Assembly (NCBI GenBank): GCA_963692955.1
Contig: OY843587.1
Location: forward strand, 1 to 64,000
Origin: UBA5158 sp963692955
GTDB taxonomy: Bacteria > Pseudomonadota > Gammaproteobacteria > DSM-16500
DNA length: 64,000 nt
Reading direction: 5' to 3'
The notes beneath the pieces were generated by a model. The model saw nothing but the letters and a program-made list of their open reading frames with translations, did no database searches and was not told the DNA's origin. Made by a program: the position numbers and the translations under genes. Of this stretch, positions 27,034-35,076 are shown in pieces. How positions within the stretch are numbered: position 1 is the first letter of the stretch; each line of letters opens with the position of its first letter.

Positions 27034-27426
27034 ATGGAAAAACCTAAACCCACTACCGGTCTGCATCATCTCGCGTTGTTTGTCGTGAACTTTGAGGAAT
27101 GCGAAAAGTTTTATACCGAACTCATGGGCATGCGCGTGGATTGGCGGCCGGACGCGGATAATTTATATCTCACCACCGGTAGTGATAATTTCGCGATGCA
27201 CCGCGCGCCGCAAGATTTCGAGGCGGCAAAGCATCAGCGTCTAGATCATTTCGGATTTTTTTTAGATGAACGCGCCGAAGTCGATAAATGGCATGCGTAT
27301 CTGGTGTCAAAAGGCGTGAAAGCCGGCGCGCCGAAAGACCACCGTGACGGCACGCGCAGTTTTTATTGCGCCGATCCCGATGGCAATTCCGTGCAGATAA
27401 TTTATTATCCCGTCACCGACCGCTAA
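27034..27426 (+). CDS. VOC (glyoxalase/dioxygenase) superfamily protein
   Basis: A 130-residue single-domain vicinal-oxygen-chelate protein. It begins GLHHLALFVVNFEECEKFYTELMGM and ends FYCADPDGNSVQIIYYP, the paired beta-alpha-beta-beta-beta modules of the fold. Likely metal ligands are the His of LHHLAL, His of LDHFGF and the final Glu/Gln position, here Gln in VQIIY. The reaction cannot be assigned. The ATG at 27034 has GGAG eight bases upstream, and the gene lies 4 bp behind rpe, so they are very probably cotranscribed. It abuts the convergent gene at 27427. Confidence 0.88.
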   Translation: MEKPKPTTGLHHLALFVVNFEECEKFYTELMGMRVDWRPDADNLYLTTGSDNFAMHRAPQDFEAAKHQRLDHFGFFLDERAEVDKWHAYLVSKGVKAGAPKDHRDGTRSFYCADPDGNSVQIIYYPVTDR

Positions 27427-27771
27427 TTATTTTTTATCTTTATCGTCTTCATTTTTAAAAGAAGACGGCGGCATGCCTGATGGGCGTAAATTGGTTTGCA
27501 ACGGGTTAGGCCGGAAATTTTGCGTGCTAGATTTGCCGCCGCTGACGCCACTGCTATCGCCAGTAGTCGTCACCGTGGTTTTACCGCTAGTATCAAATGT
27601 TTCTAATTCTTCGCCTAATTCCAATAAAGTATAGGTGACGCTTTGACGCATGGCGATATCATTTTCCATTTTAGTATTGATGAAAGCCCTGGCATCGGCT
27701 TCGTCTTTGAATTGGGCAAGCACGATAGGCGCGCCTTTTAAATATTTAATTTCGACTTTATATTGCAGCAT
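27427..27771 (-). CDS. small hypothetical protein
   Basis: A 114-residue protein that I do not recognise. The N-terminal half (about 1-60) is a compact alpha/beta segment (YKVEIKYLKGAPIVLAQFKDEADARAFINTKM), whereas the C-terminal half is a disordered Ser/Thr/Gly/Pro/Asn-rich tail ending in a charged DDKDKK. A GAGG ribosome-binding site stands eight bases before the ATG. It is the last gene of the minus-strand group and adjoins the convergent VOC gene without intergenic space. Confidence 0.75.
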   Translation of the reverse strand: MLQYKVEIKYLKGAPIVLAQFKDEADARAFINTKMENDIAMRQSVTYTLLELGEELETFDTSGKTTVTTTGDSSGVSGGKSSTQNFRPNPLQTNLRPSGMPPSSFKNEDDKDKK

Positions 27772-27854
27772 TTCTCATTCCTCAATGTTTGTTTTTCAAG
27801 CACAACGAACGGTCAAAGTGGGGAGAGTATAACAAATTTCTGCAAAAATTCCCG

Positions 27855-28868
27855 TCAAATACTTAATTCGCCGCGTAAGTCATGCATCATGCCGGCTTTA
27901 ATTTCCGCCAGCGGTAGCTTTTTGCTGAATAGATAAAACAATTTCGCGATCGCCGCTTCGGTCGTCATGTCACCCCCGGAGATGACGCCCGCGTTTAATA
28001 AGGCGGAACTGGCCGCGTAGGTTTTCATTTTAACTTTCGCGACGGGACATTGACTGCAATTAATAATTAACACGCCATCGTCAACCGCGCGTTTGATAAT
28101 ATCGAGAAATTCCGGCGCTTCGGGGGCTGTGCCTAGGCCGAAACTTTCTAACACTAACGCTTGCAGCGGCGGCCGTAAAAAATGTCGCAGTAATTCTAGC
28201 GAAAAACCCGGAAACAAACGCAACGCGCCCGCCGCCATGGCATCTATGATTTGAATTTGTAATTTGTTATCGCTGTGCGGCAAGAGTAAATGCCGGCGGA
28301 TCACGACGTCCGTGCCGATGCTGGCCAGGGCGGGGAAATTCGGCGACGCGAACGCGGCGAAACTCGAAGCGTCCATTTTGATCGTGCGGTTACCGCGAAA
28401 TAATTTATTATGAAAATACACGCACACTTCTGGGATATTAGAGTTGCTCGCGATTAACATCGCGTTAATTAAATTTTCGCGCGCGTCACTGCGCGTATGG
28501 AATAACGATAACTGTGAGCCGGTGAACACCACTGGCTTGCCGAGATTTTCTAGCATGAACGATAAAGCCGAAGCGGTATAAGCCATCGTGTCGGTGCCGT
28601 GCAAAATGACGAAGCCGTCGTAAGCGTCATAATTATTTAACACGGTTTCGGCGATACGCCGCCAATCCGCCGGTGTGATGTTGGCGGAATCGATCGGCTG
28701 TCCGTATTCTTCGACGATATACGTCGGCATGTCGGGGTTTTCTAATTCGGGAATTTTCGCCATGGATTTTAGTAATTGCCCGGGCGCGGGCGCGAAACCT
28801 TCTTTGGTCCGCTGCATCGTGATGGTGCCGCCGGTGCACAGTACATATACGGATTTTTGTTTCGCCAT
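27855..28868 (-). CDS. ansA: type I (cytoplasmic) L-asparaginase
   Basis: Hydrolyses asparagine to aspartate and ammonia. Both catalytic threonine motifs of the family are visible: TGGTITMQRTKEGF near the N terminus (about residues 12-25) and HGTDTMAYTASALSFML at about 90. PVVFTGSQ and the C-terminal domain with GAGVISG-like segments (NAGVISGGDMTTEAA) follow. There is no signal peptide and the length is 337 aa, both typical of the type I AnsA branch. A GGGAG site precedes the ATG by six bases. Confidence 0.93.
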   Translation of the reverse strand: MAKQKSVYVLCTGGTITMQRTKEGFAPAPGQLLKSMAKIPELENPDMPTYIVEEYGQPIDSANITPADWRRIAETVLNNYDAYDGFVILHGTDTMAYTASALSFMLENLGKPVVFTGSQLSLFHTRSDARENLINAMLIASNSNIPEVCVYFHNKLFRGNRTIKMDASSFAAFASPNFPALASIGTDVVIRRHLLLPHSDNKLQIQIIDAMAAGALRLFPGFSLELLRHFLRPPLQALVLESFGLGTAPEAPEFLDIIKRAVDDGVLIINCSQCPVAKVKMKTYAASSALLNAGVISGGDMTTEAAIAKLFYLFSKKLPLAEIKAGMMHDLRGELSI

Positions 28869-28940
28869 TAATTACTCCCACTGATACTTTGACGTCAACA
28901 CTTGAAAATTAATTTTAACTTCGCTCTTAAAATTAAATTT

Positions 28941-29606
28941 CTACAATACCTGTACCTTGCCGTCCGCGGCCAGCAGCAGCATGTCTGCGCCGCGCGCGGC
29001 GAAGATACCGTTGGCGACGACGCCGACGATGTTATTTATTTTCGCTTCCAGCTCGACTGGATTTAACATTTTAAGATTATGCACGTCTAAAATCACGTTA
29101 CCGTTATCGGTGGTAAAACCCAAACGGTACACCGGATCGCCGCCTAGCTTGACGAGTTCGCGCGCCACATAACTCCTCGCCATGGGAAACACTTCGATAG
29201 GCACGGGGAATTTGCCGAGGAGTTCGACTTTTTTACTTTGATCGGCGATGCAAATAAATTTCTTGGCGACCGCGGCGACGATTTTTTCGCGGGTCAGCGC
29301 GCCGCCGCCGCCTTTAATCATTTGCCGATAAGGATTAATTTCATCGGCGCCGTCGACATATAAGGGAATTTCGTTTATTGAATTTAAATCAATTATGGGA
29401 ATACCTAGCGCTTTCAGTTTATCCGCTGTTTGCACGGAGCTAGGCACGGCGCCGTCGATTTTGCCTTTCACATTTTTTAACGCATCAATAAAATAATTTA
29501 CCGTCGAACCCGTACCGACACCAAGCACCGTACCGGTTTCGATGAAATCAAGGGCAGCCAACGCCGCCGCTTGCTTTTGTGCTTCCTGTTGTGAGACTTG
29601 CGGCAT
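28941..29606 (-). CDS. rpiA: ribose-5-phosphate isomerase A
   Basis: Interconverts ribose-5-phosphate and ribulose-5-phosphate in the pentose phosphate pathway. Family motifs are TVLGVGTGSTVNYFIDAL, VDGADEINPYRQMIKGGGGALTREKIVA with the catalytic Asp and Glu/Lys, and FICIADQSKKVELLG. The start at 29606 lies 59 bp inside the end of the DUF971 gene; AAGG nine bases upstream and the normal family N terminus support this overlap. At 221 aa it is full length. It closes the block argS-ftsN-hslV-hslU-DUF971-rpiA. Confidence 0.96.
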   Translation of the reverse strand: MPQVSQQEAQKQAAALAALDFIETGTVLGVGTGSTVNYFIDALKNVKGKIDGAVPSSVQTADKLKALGIPIIDLNSINEIPLYVDGADEINPYRQMIKGGGGALTREKIVAAVAKKFICIADQSKKVELLGKFPVPIEVFPMARSYVARELVKLGGDPVYRLGFTTDNGNVILDVHNLKMLNPVELEAKINNIVGVVANGIFAARGADMLLLAADGKVQVL

Positions 29607-29940
29607 GTTGTTTAACCTTCTCTAAATAATTTTCCCAATTTTGTTGGTGGCGCACGCCTAACTCGAATAACGTCGTCCAGCTAAAAATGCCGGAGGCGTG
29701 GCCGTCGTCAAAAAATGGTTTAATCGCGTAATTACCGACTGGTTCTATCTGGGTGATGTTGACGCGCTGCTTATTCAACACTAATTTTTCTTGGCCGCGG
29801 CCATGACCGCGCACTTCGGCGGAGGGCGAAAATACCCGCAAATATTCGAATGGCAAAACAAATTGCTCGCCGCTGGCAAACACGATTTCGAGTGTGCGCG
29901 CGGCTTTATGCAAAATAATTTGGCTGAGAATTTTTTCCAT
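29548..29940 (-). CDS. DUF971 (gamma-butyrobetaine hydroxylase-like N-terminal) protein
   Basis: A 130-residue protein of the DUF971 family. It has the features LEIVFASGEQFVLPFEYLRVFSPSAEVRGHG, VNITQIEPVGNYAIKPFFDDGHASGIFSWTTLFELG and a C-terminal helix with YLEKV. In gammaproteobacteria this gene often follows hslU, as it does here with a gap of only 6 bp. The domain occurs at the N terminus of gamma-butyrobetaine hydroxylases and is linked to iron-sulfur protein biology, but its own role is not settled. The extra tail after about residue 112 overlaps rpiA. Confidence 0.9.
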   Translation of the reverse strand: MEKILSQIILHKAARTLEIVFASGEQFVLPFEYLRVFSPSAEVRGHGRGQEKLVLNKQRVNITQIEPVGNYAIKPFFDDGHASGIFSWTTLFELGVRHQQNWENYLEKVKQHAASLTTGSTKASGGVGCP

Positions 29941-29946
29941 ACGCCA

Positions 29947-31302
29947 CTACAAAATATAACGGCTAAGGTCATCGTCCTTGACGAAATGCTCAAGATACTT
30001 ATCAACGTATTTCGCGTTAATTTTAATTTCTTTCGCGGCATGTTCGTTGGATTCGAAAGAAATTTCTTCCAGCAATCTTTCCAACACAGTATGCAAACGG
30101 CGCGCGCCGATATTTTCGGTGCGCTCGTTGACATGCCAGGCGACTTCGGCGATGCGTTTCACGCCGTCTTTCATGAACGTTAATTTCAAACCTTCGGTTT
30201 GCATTAACGCGGTGTATTGTTCGGTCAGCGAAGATTTCGGTTCCGTTAAAATGCGGACGAAATCATCCGTGCTTAACGCTTTCAATTCCACGCGGATCGG
30301 TAAGCGGCCTTGCAATTCAGGAATTAAATCGGAAGGCTTGGAAAAATGAAACGCGCCCGAGGCGATAAATAAAATATGATCGGTGCGGATCACGCCGTAT
30401 TTTGTCGACACAGTCGAGCCTTCGATTAACGGCAGTAAATCACGTTGCACGCCTTCGCGTGACACGTCGGCGCCGGAATGTTCGGAACGTTTTGCGATCT
30501 TATCCATTTCGTCTAAGAAGACGATACCTTTTTGCTCCACGCTTTCCAGCGCGCGCGATTTAATTTCTTCATCGTCGATTAATTTCGCGGCTTCTTCTTC
30601 GCGTAAAATTTTACGCGCGTCGCTGATTTTCAACTTACGCATTTTTTTACGGTCGGTGGAAAGATTTTGGAACATGCTTTGCAATTGGTTAGTCATTTCT
30701 TCCATGCCCGGCGGCGCCATGATTTCCACGCCGATCGGCGCAGACAGCACTTCGATTTCAATTTCTTTTTCGTCGAGCGCGCCTTCGCGTAATTTTTTCC
30801 GGAATAATTGCCGTGTGTTGGTGTCTTCTTTCGGCGCTTCTTGCGGTTCGCCGGCGAAACTCGCGCGCGCGGGCGGCAGTAATGCGTCTAGGATGCGGTC
30901 TTCCGCTGCTTCTTCGGCGGTGTTGCGCACTTTTATCATTTCTTTTTCGCGCATCATTTTAATCGCCATGTCTGCGAGATCGCGGATGATGGAATCGACG
31001 TCACGGCCGACGTAACCGACTTCGGTGAATTTCGTCGCTTCGACTTTGATGAACGGCGCGTCGGCTAATTTCGCCACGCGGCGCGCGATTTCGGTTTTAC
31101 CCACGCCGGTCGGCCCAATCATTAAAATATTTTTTGGCATGATTTCGTCGCGCAAGGGGGACGTCAATTGCATGCGGCGCCAACGGTTACGCAGCGCGAT
31201 GGCCACCGCGCGCTTAGCTTCGGCTTGGCCGATAATATGTTTATCCAACTCGCGGACGATTTCTTTCGGAGTCATGTTGGACATGTCATTTTCTATTTTC
31301 AT
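29947..31302 (-). CDS. hslU: ATP-dependent protease ATPase subunit HslU
   Basis: AAA+ unfoldase that feeds proteins to the HslV peptidase. Motifs include MTPKEIVRELDKHIIGQAEAKRAVA, Walker A GPTGVGKTEIARRVAKL, the pore motif GYVGRDV, Walker B GIVFLDEMDKIAKR, the sensor segment LQGRLPIRVEL, and the C-terminal helix ending SRYIL that docks in HslV. I chose the ATG at 31302 because GGA stands seven bases upstream; the family start MSNMTPKEIV corresponds to the in-frame ATG at 31284. It lies 86 bp behind hslV and 6 bp before the DUF971 gene. The whole unit stands behind a sigma-32-type promoter. Confidence 0.96.
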   Translation of the reverse strand: MKIENDMSNMTPKEIVRELDKHIIGQAEAKRAVAIALRNRWRRMQLTSPLRDEIMPKNILMIGPTGVGKTEIARRVAKLADAPFIKVEATKFTEVGYVGRDVDSIIRDLADMAIKMMREKEMIKVRNTAEEAAEDRILDALLPPARASFAGEPQEAPKEDTNTRQLFRKKLREGALDEKEIEIEVLSAPIGVEIMAPPGMEEMTNQLQSMFQNLSTDRKKMRKLKISDARKILREEEAAKLIDDEEIKSRALESVEQKGIVFLDEMDKIAKRSEHSGADVSREGVQRDLLPLIEGSTVSTKYGVIRTDHILFIASGAFHFSKPSDLIPELQGRLPIRVELKALSTDDFVRILTEPKSSLTEQYTALMQTEGLKLTFMKDGVKRIAEVAWHVNERTENIGARRLHTVLERLLEEISFESNEHAAKEIKINAKYVDKYLEHFVKDDDLSRYIL

Positions 31303-31388
31303 TTTTCTATCCGCCGACGAATATAATTCTTGTTCTGCTAGCATAGCGCGACCTCTCTTGAAAAAATTACTAGCTAAATCGATTAGCT

Positions 31389-31937
31389 TTATTCGCTATC
31401 CAAAGTTTCGATAGTTAAGTTTCCGTTCGTGTAAATACAAATGTTAGCTGCGATATTTAAAGACTTTTCGACGATGCTGCGCGCGTCTAATTTCGTATTT
31501 TCCATTAACGCTAGCGCGGCTGATTGAGCGAAGGCGCCGCCCGAACCAATCGCGATTAAATTATTTTCCGGCTCGATCACATCGCCATTGCCGGTGATGA
31601 TTAGCGATGTTTTCGCATCCGCCACCGCCAACAGCGCTTCTAAACGGCGTAACATTCTATCGGTACGCCAATCTTTCGCTAACTCGACGGCCGAACGCAG
31701 CAAATTACCTTGGTGCGTTTCTAGTTTCGCCTCGAAGCGCTCGAATAAGGTGAACGCATCCGCGGTACCGCCGGCGAACCCCGCGATGACTTTGTTATTA
31801 TATAAACGGCGGACTTTGCGCGCATTACTTTTCATAATGGTATTGCCTAAACTGACTTGACCATCGCCGCCTATCACCACACTGCCTTTGCGGCGCACGG
31901 ATAAAATTGTCGTACCACGATACTGTTCCAATACCAT
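31389..31937 (-). CDS. hslV: ATP-dependent protease peptidase subunit HslV
   Basis: Proteasome-beta-like threonine peptidase, a dodecamer working with HslU. The catalytic core opens RGTTILSVRRKGSVVIGGDGQ. Thr9, after Gly8, is expected to become the N-terminal nucleophile, so a short propeptide (MVLEQYRG) must be removed; E. coli HslV only loses Met. Lys and Asp of the active site lie in VRRKG and GGDGQ. The ATG at 31937 has GAGG unusually close; a TTG two codons later would have better spacing. A consensus sigma-32 promoter (31973-32001) lies just upstream. Confidence 0.96.
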   Translation of the reverse strand: MVLEQYRGTTILSVRRKGSVVIGGDGQVSLGNTIMKSNARKVRRLYNNKVIAGFAGGTADAFTLFERFEAKLETHQGNLLRSAVELAKDWRTDRMLRRLEALLAVADAKTSLIITGNGDVIEPENNLIAIGSGGAFAQSAALALMENTKLDARSIVEKSLNIAANICIYTNGNLTIETLDSE

Positions 31938-31972
31938 TTCCTCTATTTTTTCAGATTGTTTAGTCTATCCTA

Positions 31973-32001
31973 ATATGGGGGCATTTTTGCTGATTTACAA
32001 G
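31973..32001 (-). promoter_or_regulatory. sigma-32-type heat-shock promoter of hslVU
   Basis: On the minus strand CTTGTAA (31995-32001) is followed after 14 bp by CCCCATAT (31973-31980), closely matching the sigma-32 consensus CTTGAAA-N11-14-CCCCATNT. It lies about 40 bp upstream of the hslV start, in the gap behind the FtsN-like gene, and places hslVU under RpoH. Confidence 0.8.
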
Positions 32002-32045
32002 CATACAAGTGTTTGCAGATTTAAGATATGTGCGCACAAATTGAT

Positions 32046-32828
32046 CTACGCAATCTTACGGATGATGGCTATGATACCTCTTTTTTGCATGCGCTGCTGG
32101 GTCAATTTAGCGATCTCTCTGCTACCGTATGGGCCTTGCTGCACGCGATAACCGCTAGGGCTTTTCACTACATTCCCTTCAAAACCAACGGCGTTGATGG
32201 CTTCTAGCAAGCGCTGCGCCGCCGCTTGTGATTCAAAGACACCGAGTTGGATGACGTATTGCGCGCCTGCGGATAGGTTGCCAAGGGACTGGTTTCCCGT
32301 TTGGTTTCCAGGGGTTTGGTTTTCGGCGTCTAGCAATGATTTTAATTCATTGGTGTTGAAAATATCCGGCTGTTTGGGGGCGCTGTTAAGAGTCGCCCCC
32401 GGCGCGTTTAATTCCGGTAATGCATCGATATCTTCGGCTTTCACCACGGCGGTTTTAATTTCGGAGACTTTCAAGTCCGCGGTCTTAACGGGTTCTTTAA
32501 TTTGCGTTAACCCTTTGGTGACGACGCCGGGCTCGGAGAAGGTCACTTGCATGTTCGGCAATTCACTATAAAAATCGAATTGCACCGCGGGGGGTTCGGC
32601 CAGTGCGACTTTTTTCACGGCGGGTTTGCCAACGGCGGGAATTTTTTTATGGATCAGAAGGGCAAGACTTTTAGAAAACACGGCGGGTTGTTTTGCGTAA
32701 AGCAGATAACCGCCGCTGGCAGCGAGCAACACCAGCACCGATAAAAAAATATAAAAGTACGCGCTGCCCTTAGATTTTGACTGAGGGCGTTTTTTAGGTG
32801 GTATAAATTTAGCGTAGTCTTTTGCCAT
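32046..32828 (-). CDS. ftsN: FtsN-like SPOR-domain cell division protein
   Basis: A bitopic inner-membrane protein of 260 residues. It has a short basic cytoplasmic N terminus (KFIPPKKRPQSKSKG), one TM segment at about residues 23-45, a long Pro/Ala/Lys-rich periplasmic linker, and a C-terminal SPOR domain (about 185-260; YVIQLGVFESQAAAQRLLEA ... GYRVQQGPYGSREIA) that binds denuded septal glycan. This layout, and its position between argS and hslVU, match FtsN, the trigger of septal peptidoglycan synthesis. The sequence outside the SPOR domain is not conserved enough to be certain. Confidence 0.88.
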   Translation of the reverse strand: MAKDYAKFIPPKKRPQSKSKGSAYFYIFLSVLVLLAASGGYLLYAKQPAVFSKSLALLIHKKIPAVGKPAVKKVALAEPPAVQFDFYSELPNMQVTFSEPGVVTKGLTQIKEPVKTADLKVSEIKTAVVKAEDIDALPELNAPGATLNSAPKQPDIFNTNELKSLLDAENQTPGNQTGNQSLGNLSAGAQYVIQLGVFESQAAAQRLLEAINAVGFEGNVVKSPSGYRVQQGPYGSREIAKLTQQRMQKRGIIAIIRKIA

Positions 32829-32829
32829 T

Positions 32830-34587
32830 TTACATACTTTCTGGTGTAGAAACGCCTATGAGCTTTAATCCATTCGCCAAAATCTGACGAGTGGCGCCTA
32901 TTAACGTCAGCCTCGCATTCCGCAACGGTTCATCATCAACTAAAAATTGATGTGAATTATAATAACTGTGAAAATCTGTTGCTAACTCACGTAAATAATT
33001 CGTTACTAAATGCGGCTCTAATTGCGTGGCCGCGTTTACGATAACTTCATTATAACGTGATAACGTACCCATTAATTGTAACTCATGTGGCTCGGTTAGG
33101 CGTGATAAATGTGCGAGTCCCTGCGCCTGGTCGTGCTGCCAATTTTTTTCGGCTAATTGGCGGTGCACGCTGCAAATCCGGGCATGCGCGTATTGCACGT
33201 AATAAACGGGATTTTCATTGGATTTTGATTTTGCTAAATCCAAATCGAAATCCACCGCTTGTTCCAAACGCCGCATCACATAAAAATAACGCGCTGCGTC
33301 GTTGCCGACTTCGTCCCGCAATTCGCGTAACGTCACGAACGAGCCGCTGCGCGTCGACATTTGCACTTGCTCGCCGCCGCGGTACAGATACACAAATTGC
33401 ATGAGTAAATAATTTAATCTTTCCGGGCCTATGCCATTGGCTTGCAAGCCGGCGCGCATGCGGGGGATGTAACCGTGATGGTCGGAACCAAAAATATCGA
33501 TCGCCGTGTCAAAGCCGCGTTCGAATTTATGGATGTGATACGCTAAATCATTCGCGAAATAAGTGCGCTCGCCGTTGCTGCGTTGCATGACGCGGTCTTT
33601 TTCATCTTGAAATTCGGTGGCGCGGAACCACAATGCGCCGTCTTGTTCATAGACTAAATTATCTTTCTGCATTTGCGCGAGCATACGGTCGACGACGTCG
33701 GAATCGGTGAGGCTGCGTTCAGAAAACCAATTATCAAATCGCACGCCGAATTCGCTCAAGTCGCCGCGGATGTCGTCTAAAATACTCGCGAGACTGAAAT
33801 CTTGAATTTCGCGGTAAACGCTGTCAGATAAGCCTTTTTTCGCGGCTTGCGTGACTGCGTCGATATAAATTTCTTTATCGCCGCCGGCGGATTCATCTTT
33901 GGGTAACTCTGTGAAAATCGCCGCCGCGGGTAAGTTAAATTTAGCGCCAAACTGCGCATGCAGTGCTTGCGCGATGTCGATGACGTATTCGCCTTGGTAG
34001 GCATTGTCGGGCAGCGTGATGTTTTCACCGCAGAGGGCGAGATAACGCAGCCACACACTGACCGCTAAAATATCCATTTGCCGTCCCGCGTCGTTGACAT
34101 AATATTCGCGGTAAACGCTATAGCCGACCGTTTCTAATAAATCACACACCAGCGCGCCGATCGCGGCGTGGCGGCCGTGGCCGACGTGCAACGGCCCCGT
34201 AGGATTGGATGAAACAAATTCGACGAGGACTTTTTTGCCGTTACCAAGTTCCGACTTACCATAATTTTCGCCGGCGGTTAAAATGGTCGGGATGATGTTG
34301 CTCAACGCCGCCGGCGTCATGAAAAAATTTAAAAACCCCGGGCCGGCGATTTCTATCTTTGAGACTTCAGGGGTAGCGGGAATTTTTTTTAAAATTAATT
34401 CCGCGACGGCGCGGGGATTCATTTTAGCGGGCTTGGCTAGCACCAACGCGATGTTAGAGGCTAGATCGCCGTTCGCTTTATCTTTGGTATTTTCGATGTG
34501 AATGACGGGCGCATCCACCGTTAATTCGTTACTTTCTTTCAATTCACGCAGCGCGGCTAAAATTAATTTTTCAATGTGGGATTTCAT
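32830..34587 (-). CDS. argS: arginyl-tRNA synthetase
   Basis: Class Ia synthetase charging tRNA-Arg. The N-terminal Arg-specific additional domain (about 1-110) is followed by the HIGH-type motif SSNPTGPLHVGHGRHAAIG at about 125, GSDHHGYIPRMRAGL, and VQMSTRSGSFVTLRELRDEVG in the place of the KMSKS loop, as in many ArgRS. The C-terminal DALR anticodon-binding domain ends the protein. At 585 aa it is full length. It ends one base before the start of the FtsN-like gene, so they are coupled. A plausible promoter lies at 34622-34649. Confidence 0.96.
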   Translation of the reverse strand: MKSHIEKLILAALRELKESNELTVDAPVIHIENTKDKANGDLASNIALVLAKPAKMNPRAVAELILKKIPATPEVSKIEIAGPGFLNFFMTPAALSNIIPTILTAGENYGKSELGNGKKVLVEFVSSNPTGPLHVGHGRHAAIGALVCDLLETVGYSVYREYYVNDAGRQMDILAVSVWLRYLALCGENITLPDNAYQGEYVIDIAQALHAQFGAKFNLPAAAIFTELPKDESAGGDKEIYIDAVTQAAKKGLSDSVYREIQDFSLASILDDIRGDLSEFGVRFDNWFSERSLTDSDVVDRMLAQMQKDNLVYEQDGALWFRATEFQDEKDRVMQRSNGERTYFANDLAYHIHKFERGFDTAIDIFGSDHHGYIPRMRAGLQANGIGPERLNYLLMQFVYLYRGGEQVQMSTRSGSFVTLRELRDEVGNDAARYFYVMRRLEQAVDFDLDLAKSKSNENPVYYVQYAHARICSVHRQLAEKNWQHDQAQGLAHLSRLTEPHELQLMGTLSRYNEVIVNAATQLEPHLVTNYLRELATDFHSYYNSHQFLVDDEPLRNARLTLIGATRQILANGLKLIGVSTPESM

Positions 34588-34621
34588 TATTAGATTTTCT
34601 TATATTTTGGTGAAGCTTAGT

Positions 34622-34649
34622 ATTATCTCTGGTATTAGCGAAGTTGCAA
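34622..34649 (-). promoter_or_regulatory. putative sigma-70 promoter of argS
   Basis: On the minus strand TTGCAA (34644-34649) and GATAAT (34622-34627) are separated by 16 bp, about 35 bp upstream of the argS start. Match by eye only. Confidence 0.4.
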
Positions 34650-34854
34650 GAATTGCTTATGAGGAGTGGATAATCGATAGGGGTTGTAAGCATTTTTCTA
34701 TTAGAAAAAAGATTTATTCTGCAATCATAGTGCGCTGTAACTATCAAATCTTAGTAAGCCAATGATTTCAAATAAATTTTTACGCTGAACACGCTAATCA
34801 AAATACTTTTTTAACGCTAAATGCCATAGTTTTATTGAAACCAATCTATATAGT

Positions 34855-35003
34855 TGTCCCTGTAATCAAGGATGATTACTTTACAGCTTAAATGGATTTT
34901 GGCGACCACTCCTCGTTTTGTGTGTTCATGGATGGAATTTTGGCATGGATTGCCTGACCTGAGTTGAGCATTTTCGGACGGTATTTTTACCGTCCTTTTT
35001 TTT
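34855..35003 (+). ncRNA. candidate RsmY/RsmZ-type CsrA-sequestering small RNA
   Basis: The 489-bp gap 34588-35076 holds no credible gene, yet it ends in a strong plus-strand terminator (34976-35003) with no plus-strand gene before it. The 140 bases upstream contain six GGA motifs (starting 34870, 34894, 34930, 34934, 34947, 34976). Two sit exactly in hairpin loops: a 7-bp stem GTAATCA/TGATTAC with loop AGGA (34862-34879), and GGCA/TGCC with loop TGGAT (34942-34954). Multiple GGA-loop hairpins plus a terminator are the signature of CsrA/RsmA-titrating RNAs such as RsmY/Z. A TATAGT box at 34849-34854 could be the -10; the -35 is poor. The 5' end is approximate. Confidence 0.5.
34976..35003 (+). 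terminator. rho-independent terminator of the candidate sRNA
   Basis: Perfect 8-bp stem GGACGGTA / TACCGTCC (34976-34983 and 34988-34995) with a TTTT loop and an eight-T tract (34996-35003). The nearest upstream gene is on the other strand, so it must end a separate plus-strand transcript. Confidence 0.92.
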
Positions 35004-35076
35004 GTCTGCGAAAAAACTGTCAGTATTGCGCATAGAATGGGATAATTACGCCAGATTAATTATCTCGGAGTAAATT

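Noticed and set aside
34693..34709. Palindrome TTTTTCTA-T-TAGAAAAA as a LetA box or terminator
   Set aside because: The half-sites are in the reverse order of the Legionella LetA consensus, it is about 150 bp from the presumed sRNA start, and there is no T tract after it.
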